Assembly: GCA_031216915.1 (NCBI GenBank)
Contig: CM062292.1
Span: 75,374,956-75,438,955, forward strand
Length of the DNA stretch: 64,000 bases
Direction of reading: 5' to 3'
Source: Pictodentalium vernedei
Lineage: Eukaryota; Mollusca; Scaphopoda; Dentaliida; Dentaliidae
The notes below the pieces were generated by a model. It was not told the origin of the DNA. It saw only the letters and a list, made by a program, of their open reading frames with translations, and searched no databases. A program made the position numbers and the translations under genes. Shown here in pieces: positions 10,265 to 19,455 of this stretch; the stretch's first letter is position 1, and every line of letters starts with the position of its first letter.

Positions 10265-10875
10265 TTATAATAACATATTCAAAATCGGTATGTTCTTAAA
10301 TGGCGAATTCTCACTGAGCAACAAACCCTTGCCGAATCGCTTGACGTTCCGTCCACTCTTCAGATAGAGACCGTTTCCTCTCAGAGAGTTGCCACCTCTA
10401 ACGGGTTCTAGATACAATCCTTTACCGCTGTCGTCTACGTGAACGCGACACATGGCTCCTCCCTTCTTCAAAAACAGTCCGCTGCCACCCATTAATTTCT
10501 CAACTCCCGACCTAGCGAGTCCCGTGAGAGCTCCCACGCCGAGAGTCTTTCCGAGAAAGGGTAGCACCTTTGCGGCGAAGGGTAATGCTTTTGCGGCGAT
10601 TCCTGCCAATAGCGGTAGGAAACCGCCTTTCATTCTCAAATTGTATCTCAATAGAGCGGGACTCAATCTCACCGCCAACCCTCTTCCATCGCGAATCGCT
10701 TTCTCCATCCTTTTGATTTGACTTCTGGTCCAGGCAATCGAATCCTGTCTGCCTCTCGTCAGATCTTCGTGAGTGAATTTGAATCTCACCACCTCGCCTC
10801 AAGTTGTTAACGCTCTCTTAAGTTTCTTCCTCTGTCCTGCGATATGTTCACGTTTTTAACCACGTATTGTGTCAT
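10265..10875 (-). pseudogene. Hydrophobic pX-like minor virion protein, N-terminal break
   Basis: The main open part (10792-10265) holds a basic N-terminal region, a hydrophobic segment GGFLPLLAGIAAKALPFAAK, and four Gly-rich repeats of the type G-x-G-L-Y/F-L-K/E (GSGLFLKKGG, GKGLYLEPV, GNGLYLKSG, GKGLLLSE). This resembles the adenovirus pX-like, membrane- or core-associated proteins of adintoviruses and Polintons. The true start appears to be ATG 10875 (MTQYVVKNVNISQD), about 20 codons further upstream in another frame. A one-base slip near 10815-10825 and a TGA at about 10801-10803 separate the parts. MKGG-F and LMGG-S fit the adenain cleavage pattern and may be processed by the protease encoded at 3796-4233. 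Confidence 0.65.
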
Positions 10876-11022
10876 AATTCTGTTTGTTTTTTTTAAATAT
10901 GTTTACTTCAATTGTTTCTTGTTTAATAATTATATTAAAATAATTTTGTAAAAAATTAATATTACCGTTTATTTTATTTTTTGTTATCTATATATATATA
11001 ATATTTTTTTTTTTTTTGCTTT

Positions 11023-11778
11023 TTATATTTCTCTTATGTGAAATCGTATCGTCACTCTCTCTCCGCGAAGATCTAACAGTTCACCATTTTGATCCGTCAA
11101 CGTGGTTTTGAGACTATACAACGTGTCTAAAATCACTGGTAGATAAACTAAATTTCGAGGTCGCTCCACGATCTTATAAGCTGGCGACACGTTTGGAAAG
11201 AAGGAATAGATCGTCGGCTGAGCGCTACCATTCACGTAGCTTCCGGCAATCACATCCACGTTCACCAGAAAGCTATTGACAGCGAGAATGTCGACCGTAT
11301 TTTCAGATTCCGCGTGGCCTCGATACATCTTTCGATCGAATCCCAACATCTTGCCTATAGAATCGTCCATGTTGAAATCCACACGAAAATTATCTTCCAA
11401 ATCCAACATCGTCTGTAATGTATTAGGATTGGGAGCGAGTCTGATCTTGTTGCTTCCCTTTCCATCCGTCTTCATTCGCGTCTGAATGTAATGGTTCAAA
11501 TCGTCTATGTCGTAACTCCCTTTGGGAATTCGAATCTCCAACCAATCCACTCCGTCGGAATACTTGAACGAGTTATTCTTTTCGGTGACGTTGGGAAAGG
11601 AATAATAAGCCTCCAGATTCACCAACGCCATCTCGTAACTTTTCTCTCTGTTCAATTCGATGGAAGGTTCGAATTTAGTAGCGAATCGAGTCGAATCGCC
11701 ACTCACCACGATTTGAATGGATTGTTTCGCAGCCGTATTCTCGGCTATCCGTTCTAACAATTTTCCATGTTCGAACAT
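11023..11778 (-). CDS. Penton-like minor capsid protein (single jelly-roll)
   Basis: This intact 251-aa frame begins at ATG 11778. The N-terminal part has IQIVVSGDSTRFATKFEPSI followed by LVNLEAYYSFPNV, NNSFKY, IPKGSYDIDDLNHYIQ and, later, MLGFDRKMYRG. This pattern is typical of Polinton/adintovirus penton proteins that fill the five-fold vertices. Length is close to the usual 250 aa and no key region seems missing. It lies 50 bases downstream of the ATPase gene on the same strand, the common order of capsid and packaging genes in these elements. Confidence 0.8.
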   Translation of the reverse strand: MFEHGKLLERIAENTAAKQSIQIVVSGDSTRFATKFEPSIELNREKSYEMALVNLEAYYSFPNVTEKNNSFKYSDGVDWLEIRIPKGSYDIDDLNHYIQTRMKTDGKGSNKIRLAPNPNTLQTMLDLEDNFRVDFNMDDSIGKMLGFDRKMYRGHAESENTVDILAVNSFLVNVDVIAGSYVNGSAQPTIYSFFPNVSPAYKIVERPRNLVYLPVILDTLYSLKTTLTDQNGELLDLRGERVTIRFHIREI

Positions 11779-11828
11779 TATATCTTAATTTTATTTTTTT
11801 TATTCAAAACTAATTATTTGAAGATTTA

Positions 11829-12665
11829 TTATTTTTCTAATTTTTTATTTTCACGCTCTATCTTATTATTATTATCACCATCGGGAACATAAAACTTGTT
11901 GAATCCGCACCGATATTTTCCGCGATTAAATTCGCTCGTCAAATCGATCACGACGAAATTGTAAAGTCCACCATCCCAAACCCTCTTGCAGAATCTCCTG
12001 AATTCGACAGCGCTCATGTCGTTTGCGACGTGATCGCCGTAGATGTGATTGAGATTCTTGAGATCTTGGCGAAAGAGACACAGAAAATTAGCATTCTCCC
12101 TTAAAGTCTGTCTGGGCAATCGAAAATAATTCTGCGACAGGTAGAAACAGTCCACGTTGCTGTGTCGACCCCTAACGTAATACGATTCGCATCGGTTCTG
12201 TCTCTCCAAAAGCAGATCGTCGAAAATCATGAGATTCTTATCTTCCGATTTCAGTTCCCTAGGATCCGGAACGTCGCTAGCATTCTCGTAAAATCGACAC
12301 TCGACGTTCGAAGATGCATTTCTCTTCGTCAGCTCTGTCGCCGCGCCGTCCAAAATGGTCGAGAGCGGAGCTCCGCACTTGTCGAATTCCTCCCTACTGT
12401 CAAAGATTCTGGCTATGACGTCCTTGGGCAATCTGCGATCCATGAACTCTCGAAGCAATCTGTATTCGGGTTGAAACAAGCTCTTGCCAAACACGAACAA
12501 TCTGTCGTAATCCAACCAGTCGGGTCGGGACAACAGATTCATCAACAGATTGGTCTTTCCACAATTCGATTTTTCCACTATCAAACCTCTTATGCTCTTG
12601 GGAAAGTACTCGTTATTCGACCTCTTGGTCGCGGCGTCGTTCCAAAACATATCTTTAATGTTCAT
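11829..12665 (-). CDS. FtsK/HerA-type genome-packaging ATPase with altered P-loop
   Basis: This intact 278-aa protein is a member of the A32-like packaging ATPases that drive DNA into the capsid. The Walker A region is VEKSNCGKTNLL (residues 30-41). The Gly that normally starts the G-x-x-x-x-GK-T loop is Glu31 here, while GKT is kept. Walker B is NLMIFDD (144-150), the sensor region FYLSQNYFRLP (174-184), and a conserved Arg lies at 189. The start MNIKDMFWND is a usual place for the family. With the P-loop change the protein may be inactive even though the frame is open, in line with decay elsewhere in this copy. Confidence 0.88.
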   Translation of the reverse strand: MNIKDMFWNDAATKRSNNEYFPKSIRGLIVEKSNCGKTNLLMNLLSRPDWLDYDRLFVFGKSLFQPEYRLLREFMDRRLPKDVIARIFDSREEFDKCGAPLSTILDGAATELTKRNASSNVECRFYENASDVPDPRELKSEDKNLMIFDDLLLERQNRCESYYVRGRHSNVDCFYLSQNYFRLPRQTLRENANFLCLFRQDLKNLNHIYGDHVANDMSAVEFRRFCKRVWDGGLYNFVVIDLTSEFNRGKYRCGFNKFYVPDGDNNNKIERENKKLEK

Positions 12666-12780
12666 CTTTTGTTTTATTTTTTTTTTTTTTTGCCTGTTAT
12701 TTTAGATTCTTTTCAAACACAAAATTTTTTTATGTTTTTTTCAAACTCTGTTTTTAATGTTGTTATTATTATTATTTTGT

Positions 12781-13161
12781 TTATATCGCACCGTCGCGAG
12801 TTCTCTTCAATCCGGATCCACTCGTCATTTTGGCTAAATCTTGTATGGGCACCACGACATCCTCAAAATCTTTCCAACTTTTCGACGTTCGCTCTAACGC
12901 AGCTCGCTTCGCCGGTGGACTGATCAACTTGTCGATCAACGCGTCGGCTGCCCTCTTGCCAGCCACAGAAGCTATCCTACCACTGGCTTCGGAAGCGGCT
13001 TTCTTACCAGCATCCAAAGCCGTCTTCTTACCGACATCAAACGCGGTCGATGCGAGTTTTCTACCCGCATTGCTCGTGAACGCTCGCATTATAGAATCGA
13101 CGATGCCAGAACCGCCTTGAACGTAAGTCCTGACGTATCCCCTGTTCTTTATCACCAACAT
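12781..13161 (-). CDS. Small basic Ala/Lys-rich virion protein (pVI/pX-like)
   Basis: The 126-aa frame starts MLVIKNRGYVRTYVQGGSGI and continues with an amphipathic Ala/Lys/Gly region (KKTALDAGKKAASEASG) and a basic C-terminus (SGLKRTRDG). A short N-terminal leader ending in a Gly-Gly site followed by an amphipathic helix is the layout of adenovirus pVI, and Polintons often carry such a gene next to the ATPase. The VQGG-S site is close to, but at its first position outside, the classical adenain consensus. The family name is tentative; that it is a small basic structural protein is likely. Confidence 0.55.
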   Translation of the reverse strand: MLVIKNRGYVRTYVQGGSGIVDSIMRAFTSNAGRKLASTAFDVGKKTALDAGKKAASEASGRIASVAGKRAADALIDKLISPPAKRAALERTSKSWKDFEDVVVPIQDLAKMTSGSGLKRTRDGAI

Positions 13162-13315
13162 ATTTTATTTTTATGATATATTTTGTGTTTTTTTCACTGG
13201 TAAATCGTTTTGTCGTTTTTTAAATACTTTTATTATTCTAGTGTAAGAATTTACTGTTTTATTTTTGTTTGTTTGTTTGTTTGTTTCTCTCTCTCTTCTT
13301 ATTATTATATTCACA

Positions 13316-14218
13316 TCAATCCTTCAATTCGTTCATCAGCCTTTTATACTGGTTTTTATTCAAAACCTTCTGTCTCAACAATTCGTCAGATATGGCAACT
13401 ATCTGATTATCTAATCCCGTGTTACCAGCCCGTCTGCTGCTCCCCATCAACAAACTCAATCTCTGAGACAGAGCGTCGGGATCGCTCGGAAGAAAAGTAG
13501 TGGTTTTCACCCCTTTGCCGGTCATCGATTCGATGAACTTCTTGTTCGCATTCCATATGGGCTTCACTATTTTCGTCCACTTGTAACCTCTGTTGGCTTT
13601 GGGTCTCGTCTCTCTGGCATCGTTATTTCTATTCATGGCGTGAGTTTGAACTAGAATGTCTCCGTAATTGTGGAAATCCTGTTCCCTGTAATCTCCGGGC
13701 TTATCGAAAAGGAGCAATCTCTGCAGGCCATCGGTTACTTTATACTTATTCGAACCCACGATCAATCCATCATCGTCCATTTCCACTTCAGTGTCGCCCA
13801 CGAATTTCCTACCGCTCGAATCCTCACGAATTCCATACAACAGATCTCTCTTACCGCCACCATCATCATCGGACGATGCGATGCTATCAGTGGTGATAGT
13901 CGAAGCTGTATCATCGCTCTCACTCACGTCGGTTTCGATTCTCGTGGGAACGTAATCCGGTGTAGATTGAACGGAATACCGATTTCCAAAACTAGAAGGC
14001 AACGAACCCATTCTCAAAGAACTCTCCTTTATGGGTCTCAATTCTTCGACTATCTCCTTCCTGCTTCGCTCTTGACCCTCCGTCACGGGTTTAAATATTT
14101 TTGTGGCTTCGCGTGTGAGTTCCATCTCACCGAGACGTCTGCTCCTATCAGCAGCCTGAATCGCCTTCTTAGCACTTAAATACTCGGCTAAAATTCGATC
14201 TCGGCGTCTAGGATCCAT
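13316..14218 (-). CDS. DUF8207-like Polinton protein, role unknown
   Basis: This intact 300-aa frame begins at ATG 14218. The N-terminal half is charged and helical, then Ser/Asp-rich (SESDDTASTITTDSIASSDD). From about residue 145 comes a conserved-looking region with GLQRLLLFDKPGDYREQDFHNYGDILVQT (shown in parts), then GYKWTKIVKPIW, and a C-terminus with DPDALSQRLSLLMGSSRRAGNTG followed by IVAISDELL. The RLRLL-x-x-S-x-x-AGNTG plus terminal helix pattern matches uncharacterised proteins (DUF8207 type) widespread in animal genomes next to Polinton genes. It is the outermost gene beside the right terminal repeat. The function is not known. Confidence 0.6.
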   Translation of the reverse strand: MDPRRRDRILAEYLSAKKAIQAADRSRRLGEMELTREATKIFKPVTEGQERSRKEIVEELRPIKESSLRMGSLPSSFGNRYSVQSTPDYVPTRIETDVSESDDTASTITTDSIASSDDDGGGKRDLLYGIREDSSGRKFVGDTEVEMDDDGLIVGSNKYKVTDGLQRLLLFDKPGDYREQDFHNYGDILVQTHAMNRNNDARETRPKANRGYKWTKIVKPIWNANKKFIESMTGKGVKTTTFLPSDPDALSQRLSLLMGSSRRAGNTGLDNQIVAISDELLRQKVLNKNQYKRLMNELKD

Positions 14219-14720
14219 CTGGAAAACATCTTTCGTTTTAATTGTTTTTATTTATTTTTCAAAATTAAATGTTTAATTATATTTTTTTTATATTTTATGT
14301 TTTAAGTATTAAAGTCTCTTTCCGTCTTAATATAATATCTGAAAAATATTCACACCTCAAACTCGCTGTGTTAATTGAAGTTAAAAAAAAAAAAACGTTT
14401 TAAACAGTACATGACATACCGATTTCTAATGTAACGCATTTTGACAGTGGTGTTTAAATTTTTGTCAAAAGATCTTCATTCATTCACACATCAATTCATC
14501 GAGTGTCGAATTAAGAGAAAATCCTTTTTTTTGATGACTGTTAGACAGTTTCAACACACAATGGAAAACTGATTTTAACAAATCTCTCTCTCCGATTGCT
14601 ATCGTGAATATATTAAAAATTTTACTACTCGAAACCTAACTGAGCGGAAAATGCGTTTTAAACATTCCGATAAGTGTTTCTTGACTTTATTCAAGGAACG
14701 CTTAACAGTCAACCTCATTT
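14219..14720. other. A/T-rich non-coding DNA inside right end of the Polinton
   Basis: No gene is visible. The stretch has A/T-rich DNA, a run of A at about 14381-14395 and no long inverted repeat. It leads into the tandem array starting at 14721 and is probably the inner part of the terminal region. Confidence 0.5.
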
Positions 14721-15410
14721 CTCATAGTGGAGGAATTCTCAAAAAAAAAAAAAACCAAAACTCCATCCCATCAACAGAAAACATCAATGTCTATAACACA
14801 GACTATATTCACAATCGACACTTTTTGAACAAAACACCTCAATTACGATAACGTGTGTTAGTTGTTTACTTCAGGAAGACGTGACTGGGTTTGCAAATTT
14901 CCAAACACACAGACACTCTTCGTTCAGATCGAGTTTTTATTACGAGAATCGAGCGATTCGATCGCTCGATCAGCTGAGTGGTTTTTTTTTGAGAATTTTC
15001 TCATAGTGGAGGAATTCTCAAAAAAAACCCAAAACTCAATTTTTATCCATCCCATCAACAGAAAACATCAATGTCTATAATACAGACTATATTCACAATC
15101 GACACTTTTTGAACAAAACACCTCAATTACGATAACGTGTGTTAGTTTCTTACTTCAGGAAGACGTGACTGGGTTTGCAAATTTCCAAACACACAGACAC
15201 TCTTCGTTCAGATCGAGTTTTTATTACGAGAATCGAGCGATTCGATCGCTCGATCAGCTGAGTGGTTTTTTTTTTTGAGAATTTTCTCATAGTGGAGGAA
15301 TTCTAAAAAAAAAACCCAAAACTCAATTTTTATCCATCCCATCAACAGAAAACATCAATGTCTATAATACAGACTATATTCACAATCGACACTTTTTGGA
15401 CAAAAAAAAC
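14721..15410. repeat. Tandem repeat of about 280 bp at right end, 2.4 copies
   Basis: Units start with CTCATAGTGGAGGAATTCT at 14721, 15000 and 15286. The first two are 279 and 286 bases, the third stops after about 125. Each contains a CCATCCCATCAACAGAAAAC block, an ACGTGACTGGGTTTGC block and a small palindrome (TCGAGCGATTCGATCGCTCGA). Differences between copies are mostly in A and T run lengths, so the array is young. Repeats of this kind are common in Polinton terminal repeats; whether the left end matches cannot be seen here. Confidence 0.8.
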
Positions 15411-15839
15411 CCACCACCTCAAAAACGAGGGAGAGTTCTGAACCATCTGTACCAACGCAATTGCCGATTCTGGACCGCTGGTCTTGAACCGCAATTGTTG
15501 TTTTTTGATGATGACCCAGAATCTTTTGCTTTCAATCGCGTTCGCCGACGATGGATCGATGGGTCTGATCTGCGATGCGAACGTAGACCAAAAATCACGT
15601 ACACGATACAACTGAAGATGTACAACACACGCACATGATGCGTTCACCACGAGTATTTGAACGCTAAAAGCGCGATCTAGGAGTCACTGACTGTACATGA
15701 GCCGATTCAAGACCATGTACAGTTTTTGTGAACAAGCGTGTGATTTAACACCGAATTCCACGTTGGTGAACGCATCGTGTGCGTATGTTGTACACGTACA
15801 TGTACAAGTGGTCGTATATCGGCCTTTTATACCTACTTA
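15411..15839. repeat. Junction DNA with a spaced 30-bp inverted repeat
   Basis: No gene is seen. Arms at 15620-15649 and 15764-15793 are inverted copies (about 28 of 30 match), separated by about 114 bases, and further ACATGTAC-type words surround them. This may be a small inverted-repeat element or part of the Polinton terminus. Confidence 0.5.
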
Positions 15840-16088
15840 CGTGGAGAGTGGATTGTAGCTAAATCACCCGCGGAGTGGAGTTATCACCCAAGCTATAACT
15901 TTCAAATTTTGTACATATCGAAAAAAAAAACACAAGCAATGTTTCAGCCAATGGACCTCCGGGTTTAACCCGGAAGTCCATTGGCTGAAACTTTGCTTGT
16001 GCTGGTTTTGCTTTGCAACAAATTTGCAATTATTGTTTGGGTGGAATCTCCACTCTGTGGGTGAGTTAGTGATAATACACTCTCCACG
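15840..16088. mobile_element. Palindromic MITE with CGTGGAGAGTG ends, copy 1
   Basis: A 249-base element whose ends are CGTGGAGAGTG and its complement. The inverted similarity continues inwards through CCGCGGAGTGGAG / CTCCACTCTGTGG. Its centre is a strong hairpin of about 70 bases (CAATGTTTCAGCCAATGGAC and its return). The second copy is at 52131-52369. No clear TSD was found. A similar central hairpin occurs in the unrelated-ended elements at 38314 and 62534. Confidence 0.75.
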
Positions 16089-16622
16089 CACTGTAAGACT
16101 ATTCTGGTCGTCCATTATTCAACTTCCATTCTATTATTTTGTTTATGACTAGATCGTTTCTCTGTGGCTTTGCAAAGTTTTTATTAGGCATGATAAATGT
16201 ATCTATCCAATCACTAATGTTGTCACTCTAATTTTGAACCCATGTGACCATTGCATTATATGAGTTTTCGATTCGAAGTTCAGAAGGGTCAGTTTCATCC
16301 TACCACACATACCTGTCATATCAGACTGGAACGTGCTTGAAATAATGCAGGTAACAAAATACTTTTTCCCAGGCCTCTCCCTTGTTTGAGATTCACAGTA
16401 AGTTGATTTTCCTGAGTCTCAATTCTCTCTTGACAGGTGCTCTCTGTGTTTTTTTTAAACCACAAGCTATCAGTTCTGACTGCAGACTCCAACCATAGAT
16501 ACAACCGTGTTTAATGGAAGCATTGTCTTCGAATTTTACATTCTCATCCCTTTCTGCCATACGAGTACGTGTGTATATTCATGCTCATTGCATGGATGCC
16601 AAGATAAATAGAGGATATCCCG
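16089..16622. other. No feature recognised
   Basis: Unique-looking non-coding DNA; no coding frame, repeat pair or hairpin could be supported. Confidence 0.5.
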
Positions 16623-16746
16623 GGTTTTTGAGTGGATACCGAAAATTATCTCATGAGTGACCGAGACAAATGTTTATTTTTCGCGAGCGAAAATAACCAT
16701 TTGTCTCGGTCACAAGTGAGATAATTTTCTGTATCCACTCAAAAAC
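16623..16746. repeat. 124-bp palindrome
   Basis: Arms GTTTTTGAGTGGATAC... and ...GTATCCACTCAAAAACA fold back through GAGATAATTTTC and GTGACCGAGACAAATG around a GCGAGC centre. The sequence after the right arm (CACTAGACTTTC) recurs at about 17115, so the palindrome belongs to a dispersed repeat. Confidence 0.7.
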
Positions 16747-16928
16747 ACTAGACTTTCTTTTTATTATACGCTTTGTATAACAATCTGATAATTTCACTCG
16801 ATTCAACCTTGAATTTATTGATGCATGAAAGTAAACAGTGCATTGAATCATTGATACGCGGAAGTGATTTGATCCGATACTCGGCACAGATAGCGTCTTG
16901 CAATCTGATTCAGCTGGCGTGTTTCTTG

Positions 16929-17040
16929 TCCAAACATGACGGCCTGAAAGTCCGTAATATAACTTTCTGGTTTGGTTCGTCCTTCGAAAGGACGTACCAA
17001 ACCAAAAACGTATATTACGGACTTTCAGGCCATGTTTGGA
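16929..17040. repeat. 112-bp palindrome
   Basis: Outer arms TCCAAACATG + CGGCCTGAAAGTCCGTAATA return as TATTACGGACTTTCAGGCC + CATGTTTGGA. The middle carries a second small inverted repeat (GGTTTGGT...ACCAAACC) around TTCGAA. No TSD was identified. Confidence 0.7.
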
Positions 17041-17279
17041 CTAGTGGGTCCTATGCATCACTTCAAGGTGAATACGTGTTAAATTATTGCTGGAAATGAT
17101 CGGTATTCACTCAAAAACACTAGATTTTCTTTTCATTATACGTTTTAAGAACAAATTGATCATTTCCATGGATAATTTGACTTGTATTCACTTTGAAGGG
17201 ATGCTTTGAAAGTCACCATTTTGATTGATGCCGTGAAAGTGAAAATTTCTATATCTTCACAGTTGGGGATACGATTTCT

Positions 17280-17745
17280 ATCTTTCCACAATTTGTTCGA
17301 TAATCTATCGTTTTGCGTATAATAACGCGTCGCGTTTGACTGTATTGTACCCGTTCGGTGCTCAGTGTCAAAGGCTCGAGTTACTAGAGTTTGTAGCCAC
17401 CTGTCTGTCTGACCCTCGGGTTTTTAAAAATTAATCAGCCATCTCCATGCCCCATGATCTGTTCTGACCATAAAGTGTTTGCCATATAGATAGTGATGGA
17501 AATGCCAAACAGAGTCAACTACTGGCAACGGGCCTCTTTTAGTAGCACAATACCCTTCGCCACTGTTTACAGAGAGCGTTGCTTTAATACCATATGACTT
17601 TCTTTACACCATATTGCATTGAGATGAAACACACCCTAAAGCCAGCCCACTGCAGTAAGAGTCTAGGACGAACTTATCATCCAGTGCATGAAAGAAAAGT
17701 AGAGGCGTGTTTGTAAGGCAACCTTTTAGATTATAAAAGACTTTC
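17280..17745 (-). pseudogene. Ty3/gypsy RNase H remnant
   Basis: In the leftward direction the broken frames read FVLDSYCSG (first RNase H Asp region), NSGEGYCATKRG, VWHFHHYLYGKHFMVRTDH, then KPEGQTDRWLQTL. This is the RNase H and connection region of Ty3/gypsy pol. Frameshifts and a stop after LINF break it. It is cut from the upstream RT part only by the SINE3 at 17761-18149, whose 15-base TSD shows the original continuity. Confidence 0.8.
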
Positions 17746-17760
17746 TGGCAGACCAGATAT

Positions 17761-18149
17761 ATTTATTGGTGTTTTAAGGTCACATACTTATGCACAATGG
17801 CTAATCATGACCGTGACAGTTTTACGGATGGAGGGAGCCGGAGTACCCGAAGAGAACCACCGAGCAATGACAGCAGCTGCCAGCTCCCCAACATCGTAAC
17901 TCCACGTTGCAGCACAGGCAGGGTTAGATTGGTTGAAGACATGAGCACCATCGAAGTGCAGTATGCCTTAGTACACGGCGTCATCGTGCCCCCGTGTGGA
18001 CAGTCGGGGTTAAGTGCCTTGCCCAAGGACACAACGCGGGAGTCCGAATCGATCGCTCAGTCGGTCACCCATCTGAGGACGAACCGACTCGACGTTGCTT
18101 AACTTCGGTGATCTGACGAAAACAGGTTACCGCAACGCCACCGCGCCCC
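17761..18149 (-). mobile_element. SINE3-type (5S rRNA-headed) SINE in gypsy remnant, 15-bp TSD
   Basis: Read on the - strand, the element starts at 18149 with a head resembling 5S rRNA (TCACCGAAGTTAAGCAACGT, then AGATGGGTGACCG, the 5S internal promoter region). It continues into the body shared with the tRNA-headed SINEs and ends in an A/T-rich ACACCAATAAAT tail. Perfect 15-base TSDs TGGCAGACCAGATAT lie at 17746-17760 and 18150-18164. Open frames within it are not genes. Confidence 0.9.
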
Positions 18150-18203
18150 TGGCAGACCAGATATGTTTGGAATTGTTATATGTCAATCTATGTAATGGTT
18201 TGA

Positions 18204-18878
18204 TTATTTCTGCGAAATGTGGGAAAAAACTTCCTGTAATACCAACATAGGCCCAAGAAACATATCAGTTGTTTGACATTTTCGGGTTAGGGCCAATCCT
18301 TGACAACAGATATTTCTTTCGTGGGAGGTGGATATTCGATGATCAATTACTATATTCCTCAGAAAATGTGACTTTTCCTTCAATAAATTAACCTTCTTTT
18401 GGTTAAGTTTTACACTGGTATGTTTCAGTCTTTGAAATATCTCTGCTACATTATCAGTGTGTTCAGAAAGTATCTCGAGTTGCACACAATATCGTTGACA
18501 TATACCACACATGTCTTCTGAATCCGACCTGATAATACCCTTTCCATTAGCTTTTCATGGGATGCAGGTGCATTACACAACCAGAAACTTATAACGGAAG
18601 AACCGCCACAGTCCAATGCGGGCTACTGAGAAGGCGGTTTGGGGCCTATAAGATTTGTTAAGGTTAAGCTGTTAGATTCAACTTTTCCATTATTGCATAC
18701 AATTTTGCTCCTGATAATGCATCAAGGGGACGAAGATGTGAATATTTTACTATCACCTCATTTAATTAACGGTACTCGGCACAGAATCTGGAGCCCCCAC
18801 CCTTCTTGGTATCTAAGACAATACGAGAAGACTTTTCTAAGGTCTCTATTATCCCTTTTTCAGACATATTCCACATTT
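18204..18878 (-). pseudogene. Ty3/gypsy reverse transcriptase remnant
   Basis: Leftward broken frames give GSRFCAEYR and LDALSGAKLY (fingers/palm), FWLCNAPASHEKLMERVLSG, VVYVNDIV (the YVDD-type catalytic motif with Asn in place of the first Asp), then VAEIFQRLKHTSVKLNQKKV and a degraded FLG region. Frameshifts and stops are frequent and the catalytic site is mutated, so it is long dead. The upstream (right) edge is cut by the palindromic composite element starting near 18878. Confidence 0.85.
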
Positions 18879-19455
18879 ATTACACGCCTGTTCTTATGTA
18901 ACTTCCATCTACAGCAACACTAAACCTTGCGGAAATTGAAAATAGTCCGTTAACGATTTCCATTTCGCACATATGTGCGGAATGGAAATCGTTAACAGAC
19001 TATTTTTAAATAGAAGCGAAATTTCACTGAACGTTTCTACAAATCGTGTCACACAATTACAACTCGAATCGCTAGCGATAGCTAAGAATCGTCCCCTGAG
19101 TACCCATGTGTTCTATGTGCCAGTTGGCGGATAGAACACACTGGAACTCAGGGGACGAAATAGTGACACGGGTTCCCCTCGCAAATTTGGCTGACGATAA
19201 AATGTGTCCTTTGTGATGATAGTTATCAAATGAATTTCTGTGTGTCCTTCTAATAATCGCTTTTATAGACGTGAAGGCGTGTAATAAACACAGAACGACA
19301 CACGTGTGTGAATGGGTTAATCGATATGACACTTGTGCCATCGCAGAAGGCAAGGATAAAACTCAAGGCCTGTGACTTCTCGTTCTATCCTTCTGCGCTG
19401 GCACTCGTGCCATATCGATTAACCCATTCACGCACGTATGTCGTTCTGTGTATTT
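18878..19455. mobile_element. Composite element with three hairpins, copy 1, inserted in gypsy pol
   Basis: It interrupts the gypsy RT frame. In order it contains a hairpin at about 18945-19005 (GTTAACGATTTCCATT), the 68-bp micro-palindrome at 19090-19157, and a long imperfect inverted repeat from about 19295 to 19447 (CACAGAACGACA ... TGTCGTTCTGTG). A second copy spans about 51180-51670, with part again at 51850-51940. Comparing copies shows that the micro-palindrome is an independent insertion. Confidence 0.75.
19090..19157. mobile_element. 68-bp micro-palindrome (CGTCCCCTGAG family), copy 1
   Basis: Nearly pure palindrome with ends CGTCCCCTGAG and CTCAGGGGACG. The flanking 4-base sequences are GAAT (19086-19089) and AAAT (19158-19161), a TSD with one change. 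The corresponding place in the sister composite at 51.3 kb has no such insert. Confidence 0.8.

Larger units (their letters stand above)
1..15410. mobile_element. Polinton/Maverick (adintovirus-type) element, left end outside window
   Basis: The block encodes the diagnostic Polinton set: retroviral-type integrase, protein-primed family B DNA polymerase, adenain-like cysteine protease, FtsK/HerA-type packaging ATPase, double jelly-roll major capsid and penton-like minor capsid, plus fibre-like and small core-like proteins. Its intergenic DNA is A/T-rich with long A or T runs, unlike the DNA to its right. The left terminal repeat and the integrase N-terminus lie left of position 1. The right boundary is inferred from the end of a tandem repeat near 15410 and could lie a few hundred bases further right. 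Several genes carry stops or frameshifts, so this is an inactive or decaying integrated copy. Family identity is very secure; the exact right end is not. Confidence 0.93.

Noticed and set aside
13670..14179. Rightward open frame of 169 codons
   Set aside because: Antisense shadow of the DUF8207-like gene.
17797..18102. Rightward frame of 101 codons
   Set aside because: Antisense reading of the SINE3 element.
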